DNA from: Dehalobacter sp. DCM
GTDB taxonomy: Bacteria > Bacillota > Desulfitobacteriia > Desulfitobacteriales > Syntrophobotulaceae
Direction of reading: 5' to 3'
Assembly (NCBI RefSeq): GCF_024972775.1
Contig: NZ_CP092282.1
Location: forward strand, 172,001 to 236,000
Length of the DNA: 64,000 nucleotides
Positions 35,399 through 43,862 of the stretch are shown piece by piece. The translations under genes were made by a program, and so were the position numbers. Within the stretch, counting starts at the first letter, position 1, and every line of letters begins with the position of its first letter. The notes under the pieces are model-generated. The model saw only the letters and a program-made list of their open reading frames with translations, did not search any database and was not told the origin of the DNA.

Positions 35399-36151
35399 AT
35401 GTCATCGGGTGAAAGAGCTTATCTTAACTTCTTTTCATGGATCAATTTATTAAGTTTTTTTCATGAAATATCAGATAATGTATTGGCTTCAACAAGAGAA
35501 AATATTCTTCTTCTTATTGATGAGATCGAATTGTATTGTCACCCAGAATGGCAGCGTCAATTTATAATCTTTTTATTAGAAGAATTATCGGAACAATTTG
35601 TTGGAAATAAGATTCAAATAATATTAGCAACGCATTCTCCCATAGTATTGTCGGATATACCTTTATCCAATACAGTGTACATTATGCAAAACGAGGATGG
35701 ACAGTCGCATATTGAAAATAGAACCAAACACAAAGAAACATTTGCAGCGAATATATACAAACTCTTCGACGATTCTTTTTTTCTTAGTAAAAAAGGAGCT
35801 GTAGGAGAATTTGCTCGTAATACAATAAATTCAGTTTTTAAAGACTTAAATGATGTTTTAGAAAAAAGAAGACCTAAAGATAATTTAAAGAAAGAAAGAA
35901 TTAAATTTGTAATTAATAGAGTAGGAGAACCGGTTATAAAAAACCGGCTCACGGATATGTATATAAAAGTATTTTCTGAAGATAAGGACGCATTACTATC
36001 AATTCAAAATAAGCAGATAGTTGAACTTCAAGAACAAATCAGAAATGGAAAAATAGTGAGTAGCGATGAACTTAGAATTTTGCATGAGCAGCTTACAAAA
36101 ACATTAGAAGAAGTTAATAAATTACTACCGAATGAAGGCGATTCCATATGA
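35399..36151 (+). pseudogene. Split Septu-like ATPase, C-terminal half (signature, Walker B)
   Basis: The frame is open from 35339 and has an ATG at 35399, with no clear ribosome site. It begins with the ABC signature MSSGERAYLNFFSW, then Walker B LLLIDEIELYCHPEWQ and the His switch LATHSPIVL, and ends in a coiled coil (LSIQNKQIVELQEQIRNGK). It overlaps the first half in the -1 frame for about 42 bases. Translation would need reinitiation or frameshifting. Its stop overlaps the HNH start as ATGA. Confidence 0.7.
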
Positions 36152-37167
36152 TAAGAATTGCAATATCTGAAATTAAGGAATGGGAACTAATTCAAAAATG
36201 CCATCTTGAGTATTTTAAAAAATATGTTACTCCACGGATTAATAATATAAGCTATAAAAAGGGTACGCTTGAGAGCTTAATGAAAAAATTTATAGATAAT
36301 ATAGTGTTATCTGATATAGCAATTGGCAAAATCAGTAGTTTAAAAAGTTGTTTAATTGAGTATGATCAAATCCTTGCATCAATGGCTGTTGGATGCTCTG
36401 CTAAAACATATAAAAAGAGAATAGAAAAAATTAATAATACTTTGAAGTATATTTTTAATTATGAAAGCTTTCGAGACAATAAAAATAATATTGAAATAGA
36501 TCATAAGCCAATGAATTGGAATAGACATAAATTAATATCGCTAATGGATATTAGAACTTGTCCATACTGCAATCGTCAATATGTCACAAATTATACGGAA
36601 ATTGATAATAAAAAAACCACGGCTGATTTAGATCATTTTTATCCTCAAAGCAAATATCCATTCTTGGCTTTATCGTTGTATAATTTTATCCCATGTTGTC
36701 AAGTTTGTAATTCTAGGTTTAAGGGCGATCGCTTTGAGGCAGAAAAGCATATTTACCCTTATGATGAGGAATTTGGAGATGACGCTAAATTTACAATAAA
36801 ATCTGAAACGATGGATTATATCTGGGATAGTTTGAGCAATTTTGAAATAGAGTTATCGGTACAAAAAGAATGTAAAAATGTAGAAAAAATTAAGAACTCT
36901 ATTAATACCTTTAAAATAGAAAAGGTTTATCAAACTCACAAAGATTATGCTCAGGAAATAATTAAAAAAGCTATAGTCTATGATAAACAAATGATAAAAG
37001 ATTTAGTAATACAATACCCAGATATGTTTAAATCTGAGGATGAAGTTTGGCAATGTGTTATGGCTAATTATATGACAGATGAAAATTTAGGAAATAGGCC
37101 ACTTGCAAAACTAACTAAAGACATTTGTGAACAGTTTGGAATAAAGGTAAAAAGTTCAAGCTTTTAA
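36148..37167 (+). CDS. HNH nuclease, Septu PtuB-like
   Basis: 339 residues. The N-terminal 130 residues are helical and lysine-rich. The HNH core follows: CPYCNRQYVT (~138), ADLDHFYPQSKYPFLALSL and PCCQVCNSRFKGD, with both Cys pairs that hold structural zinc. The N-terminal ATPase partner lies just upstream and overlaps by 4 bases. ATPase plus HNH is the Septu layout, also used as the effector of some retrons; no reverse transcriptase or msr/msd is nearby. It is longer than the shortest PtuB proteins because of the helical N-terminus. Confidence 0.82.
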   Translation: MIRIAISEIKEWELIQKCHLEYFKKYVTPRINNISYKKGTLESLMKKFIDNIVLSDIAIGKISSLKSCLIEYDQILASMAVGCSAKTYKKRIEKINNTLKYIFNYESFRDNKNNIEIDHKPMNWNRHKLISLMDIRTCPYCNRQYVTNYTEIDNKKTTADLDHFYPQSKYPFLALSLYNFIPCCQVCNSRFKGDRFEAEKHIYPYDEEFGDDAKFTIKSETMDYIWDSLSNFEIELSVQKECKNVEKIKNSINTFKIEKVYQTHKDYAQEIIKKAIVYDKQMIKDLVIQYPDMFKSEDEVWQCVMANYMTDENLGNRPLAKLTKDICEQFGIKVKSSSF

Positions 37168-37318
37168 AACATCCATTTCCTTCCGCGAAGCACACGTATC
37201 ACTTCAAATTGTTTTACTACATAGAAACTGTGAAGTATATCCGAATTGTAGTCCCAAGGCACGTTGAGAGTATAATTCTGATGACGAAATGTGGTTCTGA
37301 AGGCAAATGAGGCAAGTT

Positions 37319-37341
37319 AACCACTATATGTAGTGGTTTTT
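37319..37341 (+). terminator. Hairpin terminator after the HNH gene
   Basis: Perfect stem AACCACTA/TAGTGGTT with loop TATG and five Ts. It lies in the 324-base gap 37168-37491, which holds two terminators and no gene. Confidence 0.7.
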
Positions 37342-37355
37342 GGGCAAAAAATAAG

Positions 37356-37398
37356 CAAAAAACGGGCTGAAAAAGTGCATTTTTCGGCCCGTTTTTTT
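37356..37398. terminator. Bidirectional terminator between convergent genes
   Basis: Stem ACGGGC.TGAAAAA/TTTTTCG.GCCCGT, with A6 on the left and T7 on the right. It can end both the rightward Septu-like operon and the leftward HNH gene at 37492-38481. Confidence 0.85.
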
Positions 37399-37491
37399 GA
37401 TGGTTTTTATAGATGACATTAGGGATTTTTGTAGTATGGTGATAATCCAGCCAATTTATTAAGAAACAATTCAGCGACAAAAAAATTGTTC

Positions 37492-38481
37492 TTAAAGCAA
37501 CTCTGGAGTGACATCTTTCATTTGTTCTGTAATTTCGCTAATATCGTCAAATTCATATTCAATACTTTGTGTAGCTGTTTTTTTCCTTTCACATGAGGTG
37601 AGGTCAAAAATATCTTCGCTAGAAGTCTTAAACGGGAGAGGTGGAAACGGTACATTCATTATATGGTGATACGATGCGTCTTTTAGTGTCGGGACCTCAA
37701 TTAAATAAGAAAAGCAACCATAAGTTAGACTAAAGAGCAAATAGGGGCCCTGCCAGATATTCGGTTTTCGTTTGTATAAAATGCAACAAGGATACTTTGT
37801 AACATTAAAGCCAGGGATCATCTTATACCTTACCAAGAGTTTTTTTTCATCAGAATAGAAATTGACATGCCTTTTCTCCATTATCCAGCTAATAGTTCTA
37901 ACAAAATTATTGATCTCTGCTTCAGGCATTATGCTAATAGCCATCTTAACAAAACACTTAAAAACCGCTATCGGGATATATGAAGGAATTGTTCCGGTAC
38001 GAATTAATTTTTTCGTCTCAGCATTAAAAGTAGTAGTGATGTCATCAGTTGTGTCATTCATAACAAATATTTTGTCTGAACCATCAACACTTTTCCAAAT
38101 TGCTTTTGATTTGCCGCCTTTGGATTGATAAATAGGTACACCTTTTTTACCTGATATATTGGTAGCGTTATGATAAAAATTAAAAAAATTGGCATATTCG
38201 CTTTCGAGTTGTCTTGCAAATAGTTTATTGCATTTATCACATTCATAATATGATACTAAGAAATGATTACCTGTAGATTCCGGAAGGGCATGAGCAATTT
38301 TCTCAAACGCTACTTCCGGCTCGCCTTTTCCGCAAAATCGACAAACTTTATGTTCAACACTCCCAAGATAAAAAAAGTCTGTATAATTCAACAACTTAAA
38401 ATCTAAAACGTCATAGCGACGTTCATAAAAATCAAAAAGTTTAGGATCGATGTCCTTAACATCTAAATAAAAGTTATGCAT
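37492..38481 (-). CDS. Orphan HNH-type protein (HNH_5-like)
   Basis: Start at 38481 (MHNFYLDVKDIDPK), with GAGAGG 7 bases upstream; 329 residues. The zinc/HNH-like block is VCRFCGKGEPEVAFEKIAHA (near 45), then GNHFLVSYYECDKCNKLF. This spacing fits HNH_5-type nucleases, where the second Cys pair and a His replace the classical motif. The C-terminal 200 residues are unassigned. It stands alone between two defence operons on the opposite strand, with its own terminator. Role unknown; a stand-alone or accessory defence nuclease is a guess. Confidence 0.7.
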   Translation of the reverse strand: MHNFYLDVKDIDPKLFDFYERRYDVLDFKLLNYTDFFYLGSVEHKVCRFCGKGEPEVAFEKIAHALPESTGNHFLVSYYECDKCNKLFARQLESEYANFFNFYHNATNISGKKGVPIYQSKGGKSKAIWKSVDGSDKIFVMNDTTDDITTTFNAETKKLIRTGTIPSYIPIAVFKCFVKMAISIMPEAEINNFVRTISWIMEKRHVNFYSDEKKLLVRYKMIPGFNVTKYPCCILYKRKPNIWQGPYLLFSLTYGCFSYLIEVPTLKDASYHHIMNVPFPPLPFKTSSEDIFDLTSCERKKTATQSIEYEFDDISEITEQMKDVTPELL

Positions 38482-38652
38482 ACTGCAACCTCTCTCTTTC
38501 AGGATACTTTTATTATACAACAAATTATAGAGTACCCCATGTGGATGATCTATTTATAATGTTTATATTGAGGAATTCAATTATATTTGGTATAATTAGA
38601 CAACAGAGGACCAAGCATCTTTCCTTGAATTTAAATAGCAATCGGTATATGT

Positions 38653-38685
38653 AAATCCGTGCAGGGCAATTCCTTGCACGGATTT
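38653..38685 (+). terminator. Hairpin in the gap before the SIR2-like operon
   Basis: Stem AAATCCGTGCA/TGCACGGATTT. It has no U tract, so it may be an operator or RNA fold as easily as a terminator. The 335-base gap 38482-38816 also has a TATAAT-like box at about 38589 and is otherwise featureless. Confidence 0.4.
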
Positions 38686-38816
38686 ATTAAAAATTGGAAA
38701 TTCATTTTATAGCAATGTAATTTTCGATAGAGGTTAGAGCCATGTGAATGGGTGTACCAATGAAGTGGTTACATTATAGCATCCTTATAACAATAAATCT
38801 TTGGGGGTGGTTTTAT

Positions 38817-40223
38817 ATGAAATCTGTTTTACTCGGCAATGGAATTAATATTCAATTTGGTGGCAAAGCATATTCCAATGATTTTATCATGAAGCGGATC
38901 ATATTCAACGCCAGAGCAAATAAATATGATCCTTTGTTTAACGGCCTGATTTTAGGTAAAGACATTGAGGGCATCTTCAGAGCCTTCATTGATATTGCAA
39001 ACAAAGCACGGAACGGTGATTATGACGGAACCGGAATTTCCGATGACCGAGAAGCTATTGAGGATTTCAAGAACAGATATACTGCCCCCATTACGAAATA
39101 TTATGATATCATGCTTGAGGACTGGTTCTTGCTGATTCGGTTATTCTTTATTACGAATGCTGACATTAAAGACCAATGGCAGTCAGTGAAACAAGGATTT
39201 GAGCGTATGATCCTTGATGCGATCTATAACGATGGGATGATCACCAACGTCCATCAAAATATGAATAAAAATGTGAAGCGTTTTTTTGCTGGCTTTAATC
39301 ATATTTTCTCGCTCAATTATGATTGCAATCTCGAAGCGTTGACAGGTAGACACGTGCTTCATCTCCACGGAAATTATTCCGTCCTCGCTGACAGCGAAAA
39401 CCCCGATATTGTTGAAGGGTATATCCGCCAACAGGCTGGGCAGTTAGTTGTCATCGATGAGTTCCGACATTGCTTTTGCAATGCGTTGCTGGATTATAGC
39501 GGCGAACTTAAATTCAGACGAGCGTCAAACATCAAAAAAGCCACCGAAGAAATGGATCGCTGGCTTGAGCTGTCGAAGCGAGATGAGGCAGAATATGAAA
39601 AGCAAATTGCACTTCTGAAAGAAAAGAACGAATGTGCTTTTCAATTTGTCAGGACGTATGTTCAGCCCCACGCTCTGAAAGTCGGTACGGATTATCATTT
39701 TGACGAGTTATTAAAATTAGAGGGAGAACTGCATATCATTGGACTGTCTCCGAATAATGACAGCCACATATTCAGGTGCATAAACGAAAGCAAGTTAGAG
39801 AAAATTTATTTTTACTATTTTCCTGAAACAGACAAAGTAATCCCCGTCACCAAACCCTATGAATTATTGCGCGTCGAAAATTTATGGGAATCATTAGATG
39901 CTAAAAAGAAAAAATACAACTTCCGCTATCCCATACCGAATAACCCCGAGGTGGATAAGTTCATCGAAGTGTTCAATGCGTTGTCGTTTGATCCAATTCC
40001 TAAGAAGAAAATCATCGACGAAATAAATTCGATCCCACAGTTTGAAGCGAATAGGCTGTTTGCAATCGTAAGAAAAAAGCTGGAAGAGCAAAAGAATCTT
40101 GGAAATCCTAAAAGCGAAGATGAGCTGATTCGGGACTTTGGAGAGATTAGCCGCATAGGGCTGCGTGAAGGGATTTTGCCTTCATCTCTGTTTATGCTCT
40201 ACATAATGAGTTATAAAGGTTAA
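38817..40223 (+). CDS. SIR2/AbiH-like protein (putative NAD-degrading effector)
   Basis: Start ATG 38817, preceded by GGGGGTGG; 468 residues. SIR2-fold signatures are VLLGNGINIQFGG (4-16), FSLNYDCNLE (~165), VLHLHGNY (~181, catalytic-type His) and HIIGLSPNNDSHI (~305). SIR2 and AbiH-type proteins in defence systems deplete NAD+ after phage sensing (ThsA, DSR, SIR2-Ago and others). The remaining C-terminal 150 residues are helical and unassigned. It is followed after 16 bases by the next gene, and the three genes look like one operon. The enzymatic role is inferred from the motifs. Confidence 0.75.
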   Translation: MKSVLLGNGINIQFGGKAYSNDFIMKRIIFNARANKYDPLFNGLILGKDIEGIFRAFIDIANKARNGDYDGTGISDDREAIEDFKNRYTAPITKYYDIMLEDWFLLIRLFFITNADIKDQWQSVKQGFERMILDAIYNDGMITNVHQNMNKNVKRFFAGFNHIFSLNYDCNLEALTGRHVLHLHGNYSVLADSENPDIVEGYIRQQAGQLVVIDEFRHCFCNALLDYSGELKFRRASNIKKATEEMDRWLELSKRDEAEYEKQIALLKEKNECAFQFVRTYVQPHALKVGTDYHFDELLKLEGELHIIGLSPNNDSHIFRCINESKLEKIYFYYFPETDKVIPVTKPYELLRVENLWESLDAKKKKYNFRYPIPNNPEVDKFIEVFNALSFDPIPKKKIIDEINSIPQFEANRLFAIVRKKLEEQKNLGNPKSEDELIRDFGEISRIGLREGILPSSLFMLYIMSYKG

Positions 40224-40239
40224 AGTAGGTGGATACTTT

Positions 40240-41721
40240 ATGAAAAATTTTATCCAAACTATAAAAGGAATAAGTACCGAAAAGCTTATACATCAATTTG
40301 CTGAAATATCCGTTGATATGTGCAAGAAGCAAGAATATTTACATAATATTGATGTTCCAATCATTCAAGGGAATATGAAGAGAACTATGACAGTTCAATT
40401 GTCGGCATGGGACATTCATGGAATTCAGTATCATGCGATTTGCTACAGTAATGATTATAGGAATTCAACCACAGTTTATACTGTTGGGCAGATTGTTGAT
40501 CTCTATCGCCAATTTGAAAACCAGGAATCTCCTGCGGAGGAACTGCGAAAAGCCGATCTCAGCGGTGTTTTTAAAATACTTTTTGGACTGGTTTCTGAGC
40601 AATTACCTTTTCAAAACATGGGCTGGATATATGAAAACTTCAATAGAAATTTTCATATATTAGTGGCCTCAGATAAAGTAAACAGAAACCTTAAGATTGG
40701 CCTGGAGCAAATAATCAGAGAAAAATTCGGTTGGTCAATTGATGAATACATATCTGTGCAGTTAATCGTATATTGGCTATGTATGCAGCACTGTGATCCG
40801 CTTACTGCGCCGGAGAAAATATATAGAAAACAGAATGATACGGTGTTAACCAAAGAGAATATTGAAAAATATATCAAATATTATTCGTGCAACTATGATG
40901 ATGTGCGACATTCTCCGATTAAAAAACAAATTTTCTACTCAAAGCCATTCATTCATACTGATAAATCCGGAGCATATATCGCTTCAAATTTCTATTTAGT
41001 GTTCTGGATGATCAGTAATAGCCTTTATTGGTTGATGAGAGATTATTACAACGATTTAGGTAGCCAGGCGTTTGTCAATGCTTTCGGGACAATGTTCGAA
41101 GACTATCTAAAAGAACTGGCCGAGAAGCATTTTCTACCAGAACAATGGAAATCCATCCCTACTATGAAAAAGAAAAGCGCTGATTATTATTTTGATTTAG
41201 AAGATGCAATATTGGTTATTGAGCAAAAGGCCTCATTAATCCGCATATCGGCAAAGCAGCAGACACCGGATTTAAATGCTTTAAACATTTTTTTTACTAA
41301 CGCAATTACAGAGGCATATAAACAAATTCAAGCAACTTGTTCAGAAATCAGACTGTCAAAACCGATTATTAAAATAATACTTTTATATGAAACAATTGAA
41401 AATACTCACTTAATTGAAGCAGCTTTACCGGAGATATTTGGAACTGACGATAGTTGTTATATCATGACCATATTGGAGCTTGAGATATTGTTTCATTTGT
41501 GGTCAACAGATAAAGATAAATGCCTTGAGCTGTTGCTAAAAATGCTGTCAGGAAAAAAAGAAGACACAATGCAAAGCTGCAGCATCTCAAAAATTTACAA
41601 AGATATGGGGTTATATGCTCTGCATGGTATTGCCAGAGAGCTAGACTATTTTGAGAAAGCACTTGAAAATTTGGGGAAAGAATTGGATAAGACATATGAA
41701 GAATTGGAAGTGAAGCAATAG
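40240..41721 (+). CDS. Unknown protein with PD-(D/E)XK nuclease-like C-terminal core
   Basis: 493 residues, no family recognised. A PD-(D/E)XK-like set lies at FGTMFEDYLKEL (Glu near 286), KSADYYFDLED (Asp near 313) and AILVIEQKASLI (E-x-K near 327-329). The order and spacing fit a restriction-endonuclease fold. The N-terminal 230 residues (QLSAWDIHGIQYHAICYSND) could be a sensor or target-binding part. The end is a coiled coil (LENLGKELDKTYEELEV). It lies 16 bases after the SIR2-like gene and its stop shares a base with the HNH gene start (TAGTG). Confidence 0.6.
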   Translation: MKNFIQTIKGISTEKLIHQFAEISVDMCKKQEYLHNIDVPIIQGNMKRTMTVQLSAWDIHGIQYHAICYSNDYRNSTTVYTVGQIVDLYRQFENQESPAEELRKADLSGVFKILFGLVSEQLPFQNMGWIYENFNRNFHILVASDKVNRNLKIGLEQIIREKFGWSIDEYISVQLIVYWLCMQHCDPLTAPEKIYRKQNDTVLTKENIEKYIKYYSCNYDDVRHSPIKKQIFYSKPFIHTDKSGAYIASNFYLVFWMISNSLYWLMRDYYNDLGSQAFVNAFGTMFEDYLKELAEKHFLPEQWKSIPTMKKKSADYYFDLEDAILVIEQKASLIRISAKQQTPDLNALNIFFTNAITEAYKQIQATCSEIRLSKPIIKIILLYETIENTHLIEAALPEIFGTDDSCYIMTILELEILFHLWSTDKDKCLELLLKMLSGKKEDTMQSCSISKIYKDMGLYALHGIARELDYFEKALENLGKELDKTYEELEVKQ

Positions 41722-42650
41722 TGATCTGTGCTTATTGTGAGCAAGAAGCAAAAGGAACAAAAGAGCATATTATTTCCTGTGCCATATTAGATATTTTCCC
41801 TGAGTGCTTTGCCACTATAGATAATCTTAGAGGCAAAATCCACTTGGGAGATCCGATGGTAAAAGACGTGTGCGCGAATTGCAATAACAATAGAATTTCT
41901 TATATTGATTCGTCTGCAAAATCGATAGTATCTGATTATTTTGTTCAGAAATATGAAAAAGACGATATATTGGATTTTACTTACGACTACACTTTACTTC
42001 AAAAAATGCTCTTGAAATATGCATTTAATGATTTGCGTTCACGTAAAGATGATACTTACTTCTTTACACAAAATATCTTAGACTTCTTGATGAATAAAAA
42101 TATAGTTGATCCGTTGAGAAATGTTACAGTATTAGTCGGTCTTGCTGTCAATACTTCGCCTGCACCCGACTATATGTTCGGTAATAATAAAATTCGATGG
42201 GGCAAAAATCCTGCCTTTCTTTCGAATAGTATTATTGAACATATAAATTATGAAACAGGAGAAATTCGTCATAGAAGTGAAAATCCACGTCAAGAATTTA
42301 AGAAGATGAGCTTTTCCTATATATTTAGATTTAATAGCGGACAGTTTTTGCTAATTTGTTGGGATGATGATATTTCTGATGATGATTTGAAAACAAATAA
42401 TGTGATATTGCAGTGTCAATATCCATATACCATTCTTAGTAGTCAAGGACATCACACCCTATCAAGGTGTACAAGCGAAACAACATATCATTTTGAAATG
42501 CTAATTGACGTAAGCTGGGGACAAGGAATTTTTGACGATGTTACTTGGATGCGTGGCACTTATACAGATAAAAGCCAACAGGATCTTAAGGAAATAGCAA
42601 GACGTTGGCAAAAAGAAGAAGAGGACTTAGCTAAAAGGTTCCCAAGATAG
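41721..42650 (+). CDS. HNH-type protein, third gene of the SIR2-like operon
   Basis: Start GTG 41721 overlaps the previous stop, giving 309 residues. The HNH-like block is MICAYCEQEAKGTKEHIIS (1-19), then KDVCANCNNNRISYIDS (~49-65): two Cys pairs, His15 and an Asn-rich second half. Trp- and Asp-rich segments (FLLICWDDDISDDDLK, then LIDVSWGQGIFDDVTWMRG) follow and are unassigned. The block resembles that of the orphan gene at 37492-38481. Coupling to the PD-(D/E)XK-like gene suggests a joint complex. Confidence 0.65.
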   Translation: MICAYCEQEAKGTKEHIISCAILDIFPECFATIDNLRGKIHLGDPMVKDVCANCNNNRISYIDSSAKSIVSDYFVQKYEKDDILDFTYDYTLLQKMLLKYAFNDLRSRKDDTYFFTQNILDFLMNKNIVDPLRNVTVLVGLAVNTSPAPDYMFGNNKIRWGKNPAFLSNSIIEHINYETGEIRHRSENPRQEFKKMSFSYIFRFNSGQFLLICWDDDISDDDLKTNNVILQCQYPYTILSSQGHHTLSRCTSETTYHFEMLIDVSWGQGIFDDVTWMRGTYTDKSQQDLKEIARRWQKEEEDLAKRFPR

Positions 42651-42703
42651 ATTTACTACGAGCGCAATCTATACCATAATATGAGCATAAGCGGAAATTT
42701 GAG

Positions 42704-42755
42704 TGGCATCTTTTATTACCTAACTTCTCAAAATTTTAGGTAGTAAAAGATGCCA
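42704..42755 (+). terminator. 20-bp inverted repeat closing the defence island
   Basis: TGGCATCTTTTATTACCTAA pairs with TTAGGTAGTAAAAGATGCCA over 20 bp with one G-U pair and a 12-base loop. It has no U tract. The gap 42651-42981 carries no gene: only this repeat and two terminators. Confidence 0.55.
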
Positions 42756-42787
42756 TGCGGTCAAACCCGTATGGCATTTACCTTTTT

Positions 42788-42811
42788 GGGGGATTCGGCC
42801 CCCGATTTTTT
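42788..42811 (+). terminator. Intrinsic terminator
   Basis: Stem GGGGG/CCCCC, loop ATTCGG, followed by GATTTTTTG. Confidence 0.75.
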
Positions 42812-42895
42812 GCCCTTCAATTTTAGAGATGACAAACGACTTCTTTGGCATTCTGAAGGGATTTGAACCTGCGTGAATAACTGACATAAAAAATG

Positions 42896-42934
42896 AGCGG
42901 GGTATTTTCTAAGCGAAGATACCCCGCTTTTTTT
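42896..42934 (+). terminator. Intrinsic terminator at the conjugative-element edge
   Basis: Stem AGCGGGGTAT/ATACCCCGCT followed by seven Ts. It separates the island from the first gene at 42982. Confidence 0.85.
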
Positions 42935-42981
42935 ATTCCCTTTTTTAGATTCTCAAATTAAAAAGAATGGAGGAAATCAAA

Positions 42982-43485
42982 ATGGCAAACGAAACAATGC
43001 GCATCTTCTTACCGCTGACGATCTTCACCTATCCTCGGTATAACTGCTCGGAGGATGAGCGAGAGGACATTTCATCCAGGGAAGCGGTGGCATATGAGGA
43101 TCAAATTCTCGCTGCTATTGCTAAGGAGAACCGACACTTTGAAAATGATCGGGGTCTCGCCGAGTACATCCATGACGAAGCTCTCAATAAAAAGGTGTAT
43201 AGTCTGATCCCATCTGTGGAAGTTGTCGACGGCGAGCTGTGGGGAGTTATGACCGCAGGGCTTAAAGAACCCCTCTCTGGCGAAGAAACAGCCGAGCTGT
43301 TAGAATTTGTGACTGGTCAGGCGAGTGACGGTTATGGCGAAGGATTTGAACAGAGGCCCATCAAAACTCCTGACGGTGAGATTTACACCAGCTTCTGGAA
43401 TCATGAAAACTATTCTCTCAAGCTTGAACAGGATATGAAAAACAATTCGCCTGACCTCGGATACGGAGGCCTGGTGATGCGATGA
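42982..43485 (+). CDS. Conserved-type mobile-element protein, unknown function
   Basis: ATG 42982 is chosen since GGAGG precedes it by 7 bases; 167 residues. It is acidic and soluble (ISSREAVAYEDQILAAIAKE, PLSGEETAELLEFVTGQASD). I recognise no domain. It opens the run of conjugative-element genes and has its own terminator (43595-43628), so it is a single-gene unit. Antirestriction or regulatory work is typical of proteins at this place, but nothing in the sequence shows it. Confidence 0.65.
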   Translation: MANETMRIFLPLTIFTYPRYNCSEDEREDISSREAVAYEDQILAAIAKENRHFENDRGLAEYIHDEALNKKVYSLIPSVEVVDGELWGVMTAGLKEPLSGEETAELLEFVTGQASDGYGEGFEQRPIKTPDGEIYTSFWNHENYSLKLEQDMKNNSPDLGYGGLVMR

Positions 43486-43594
43486 ATGAAAAAGTGAACG
43501 GATAAATAGCGCTCTTTGGTTTCTTGTGAAGCTGGAGGGTGCTTTTTTATTACAGCAGATTGCTGTGAGCAATACAACTGAATAAAAGAACGAA

Positions 43595-43628
43595 AAGGCG
43601 CTGTCTTACAAAAGGCAGCGCCTTTTTT
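43595..43628 (+). terminator. Intrinsic terminator
   Basis: Stem AAGGCGCTG/CAGCGCCTT with a 12-base loop and six Ts, directly before the ribosome site of the next gene. Confidence 0.85.
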
Positions 43629-43653
43629 GTTTTTCCGAGAAAGGAGCTGAACC

Positions 43654-43857
43654 ATGAATCATGATGTAACACCAGAAGAAAAAACAGTCACAGGAGTATG
43701 CGATCCGCCGATTAAGTATTCCTTACCTCTGCCCAAAGATCTCGATCGTTGTACAGGATGTCCTTATCCCCGAGTCGGCTTCATCTGCTGGAGTCCGGAC
43801 GGCTCCTGCATGAAAACCGAGGTTGATAAATTCAGCCGTCCAAGCAAAGGCAGGTGA
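43654..43857 (+). CDS. Small Cys-containing protein
   Basis: 67 residues with GAAAGGAGC upstream. Cysteines in DRCTGCPYPRVGFICWS could bind metal. It overlaps the start region of the D12 methylase and is probably cotranscribed with it. Function unknown. Confidence 0.55.
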   Translation: MNHDVTPEEKTVTGVCDPPIKYSLPLPKDLDRCTGCPYPRVGFICWSPDGSCMKTEVDKFSRPSKGR

Positions 43858-43862
43858 TGAAA

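Noticed and set aside
34083-37167. Retron with Septu-type effector
   Set aside because: No reverse transcriptase or msr/msd-like inverted repeats within several kilobases; the only reverse transcriptase is the group II intron protein at 63462.
42850-42890. tRNA-like T-loop text (GGGATTTGAACC on the plus strand), possible attachment-site relic
   Set aside because: The flanking bases do not form a T stem, no acceptor or anticodon arm is near, and no second copy of the sequence was found in the window.
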